64,000 bases of DNA from assembly GCA_902780525.1 (NCBI GenBank), contig CACZFL010000008.1, positions 62,001 through 126,000 on the forward strand, in the 5' to 3' direction. This DNA is from an uncultured bacterium (GTDB lineage: Bacteria > Cyanobacteriota > Vampirovibrionia > Gastranaerophilales > Gastranaerophilaceae). Numbering within the stretch: position 1 is the stretch's first letter; each line of letters opens with the position of its first letter. Below are positions 63,183 to 64,000 of this stretch, one piece after another. The translations under genes and the position numbers were made by a program. The notes under the pieces are model-generated. The model searched no databases and was not told where the DNA came from. It worked only from the letters and a program-made list of their open reading frames with translations.

Positions 63183-64000
63183 ATGGCAATAGTAATAGAT
63201 GCAAATATGAATTTATTGGCAGAAAGATTGCATATTACATCTGAGCGTATGAAAAAAGAATACGGTCAGAGCACTATTGATGAGATTATTCAGGCTGAAG
63301 CAGCTCAGGGTAATACCCACGCTGTACAGTATGCGAATGAGATGTTTCATTCTCCCGAAAAATTAATCAGTATTTTCAGATTAACTGATGTTGAGAACAA
63401 ATTTTTATTGCTTCAGAGTATGGATGAAAAAACAAGATTGGAAGTTCTTCCATTGCTCGAAAAAGAAGATTTGGTAATGGGCTTATATTTCTTTAATAAA
63501 GATAAATTACTGGAGATGCTTATGCAGGTTGACATTGAAGAATTGGTAAATGTTGTTCTTGATGCATTTCCTCCTGAGCAGGTTGTCGCAATGATTCCTG
63601 AAGAGGACTTGGCAATGTTCTTTCAGTCTAAAGATTTGGAAAAATATGTTATAACAGATGCAATAGATAATCTACCGCCTGATGTTATGCAAAAATTCCT
63701 TGAGTGTGTAACCGGACAGCCTTATGATAAAATTGAGGATCCGCAGGGCGTTATTAAATCAATAGAAGAACTTCCCGAGGATAAATTTAAAGATTTTATG
63801 TCACTTATTGATCCGGAAGTTCAGCGTCAATTAGTTTTCCAGATAACTCAAGAAGATGAAAAATATTTTCAGCTTTTTGATAATGGTATGTATGTAGATA
63901 TGCTCGGCACATTAATGAAGAATGACATGGTTCCTTCTATGATTGCATTAGAACAGGAAACGCTTATAAATATGATATCGGTTCTTCCTGAGGATTTGCT
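63183..64000 (+). CDS. MgtE_N/FliG-like helical-repeat protein, partial (regulon member)
   Basis: The first 272 codons of a gene running off the window. It starts MAIVIDANMNLLAERLHITS with AAGGA upstream. From residue about 55 it consists of repeated 'IFRLTDVENKFLLLQSMDEK'-type helical units (for example ELVNVVLDAFPPEQVVAMIP, SIEELPEDKFKDFMSLIDPE) like the superhelical N-domain of MgtE magnesium channels and FliG. No signal peptide. The C-terminus is needed to tell a channel from a flagellar switch-like or unrelated scaffold protein. Confidence 0.65.
   Translation, partial: MAIVIDANMNLLAERLHITSERMKKEYGQSTIDEIIQAEAAQGNTHAVQYANEMFHSPEKLISIFRLTDVENKFLLLQSMDEKTRLEVLPLLEKEDLVMGLYFFNKDKLLEMLMQVDIEELVNVVLDAFPPEQVVAMIPEEDLAMFFQSKDLEKYVITDAIDNLPPDVMQKFLECVTGQPYDKIEDPQGVIKSIEELPEDKFKDFMSLIDPEVQRQLVFQITQEDEKYFQLFDNGMYVDMLGTLMKNDMVPSMIALEQETLINMISVLPEDL

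Overview
The window looks like a chromosome segment of an anaerobic, flagellated, non-photosynthetic relative of the Cyanobacteria (Vampirovibrionia/'Melainabacteria', most likely a gut Gastranaerophilales). The reasons are: RNA polymerase beta' is split into RpoC1 and RpoC2; RpoC2 has the long cyanobacterial-type insertion; a DUF3326 gene is present; the DNA is very AT-rich; a ferredoxin-dependent 2-oxoacid oxidoreductase points to anaerobic metabolism; and there are five flagellin genes plus fliI. No photosynthesis, respiratory, phage, transposon or CRISPR gene was seen. The taxonomic call is inference.

Layout: 0.3-2.3 kb holds a small RHH protein, a degenerate PurD-like protein and ruvC (- strand). 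2.4-6.3 kb holds a DUF2229 protein and polA. 6.3-8.9 kb is a four-gene ketoisovalerate-type ferredoxin oxidoreductase operon. 9-13.2 kb is a tandem array of four flagellins, two of them broken by out-of-frame gaps. 13.4-19.6 kb has small and secreted proteins, YibE/F, ruvB and a dehydrogenase. 20.2-21.3 kb is a fifth flagellin with a ~550-nt leader. 21.4-28.1 kb has a prenyl synthase, lepB, DUF3326, a split transketolase, a WecG/TagA transferase, purB and a metalloprotease. 28.4-37.2 kb is rpoB-rpoC1-rpoC2 (rpoB and rpoC2 carry short out-of-frame gaps). 37.4-44.5 kb has a MinD/CooC-like ATPase, folD, a HEAT protein, queC, DUF366, a SPOR protein, and a winged-helix/DUF262 pair. 45-53 kb has nupC, nadE, a TPR protein, dnaA, tRNA-Cys and fliI. 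53-64 kb has a 1631-residue GH13-type protein, tRNA-Gln, lptB, an LptF/G permease, a phosphodiester glycosidase and a hydrolase, and ends inside an MgtE_N/FliG-like gene.

The most interesting signal is regulatory. Nine scattered genes of mostly unknown function are preceded, in the right orientation, by the same promoter-like element: GCAATT, 11 bases, AAATAC, TTTATA. This gives a 17-bp spacer between a -35-like and a -10-like box and resembles no standard sigma consensus I know. The products have no signal peptides and several look effector-like: a giant GH13 protein, a possible JAMM-type metalloprotease, Gly/Met-rich proteins and coiled coils. Beside most of these promoters, upstream of several flagellins, and three times in a row upstream of rpoB, lie tandem WWTGTAAM units with a 10-bp period. 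That is the complement of the cyanobacterial HLR1 motif bound by the response regulator RpaB. Together they suggest an RpaB-linked regulon that outlived the loss of photosynthesis and now covers motility and an undescribed, possibly exported, protein set.

Two further layers of control are visible: CsrA-type GGA hairpin loops in the flagellin leaders, and probable leaderless mRNAs for ruvC, ruvB, purB, fliI and the prenyl synthase, where a -10 box ends 6-7 bases before the ATG. The four gene-breaking gaps (two flagellins, rpoB, rpoC2) are most simply assembly errors: the essential genes could not work as written, and the flagellin gaps start exactly where a 102-nt perfect repeat ends.
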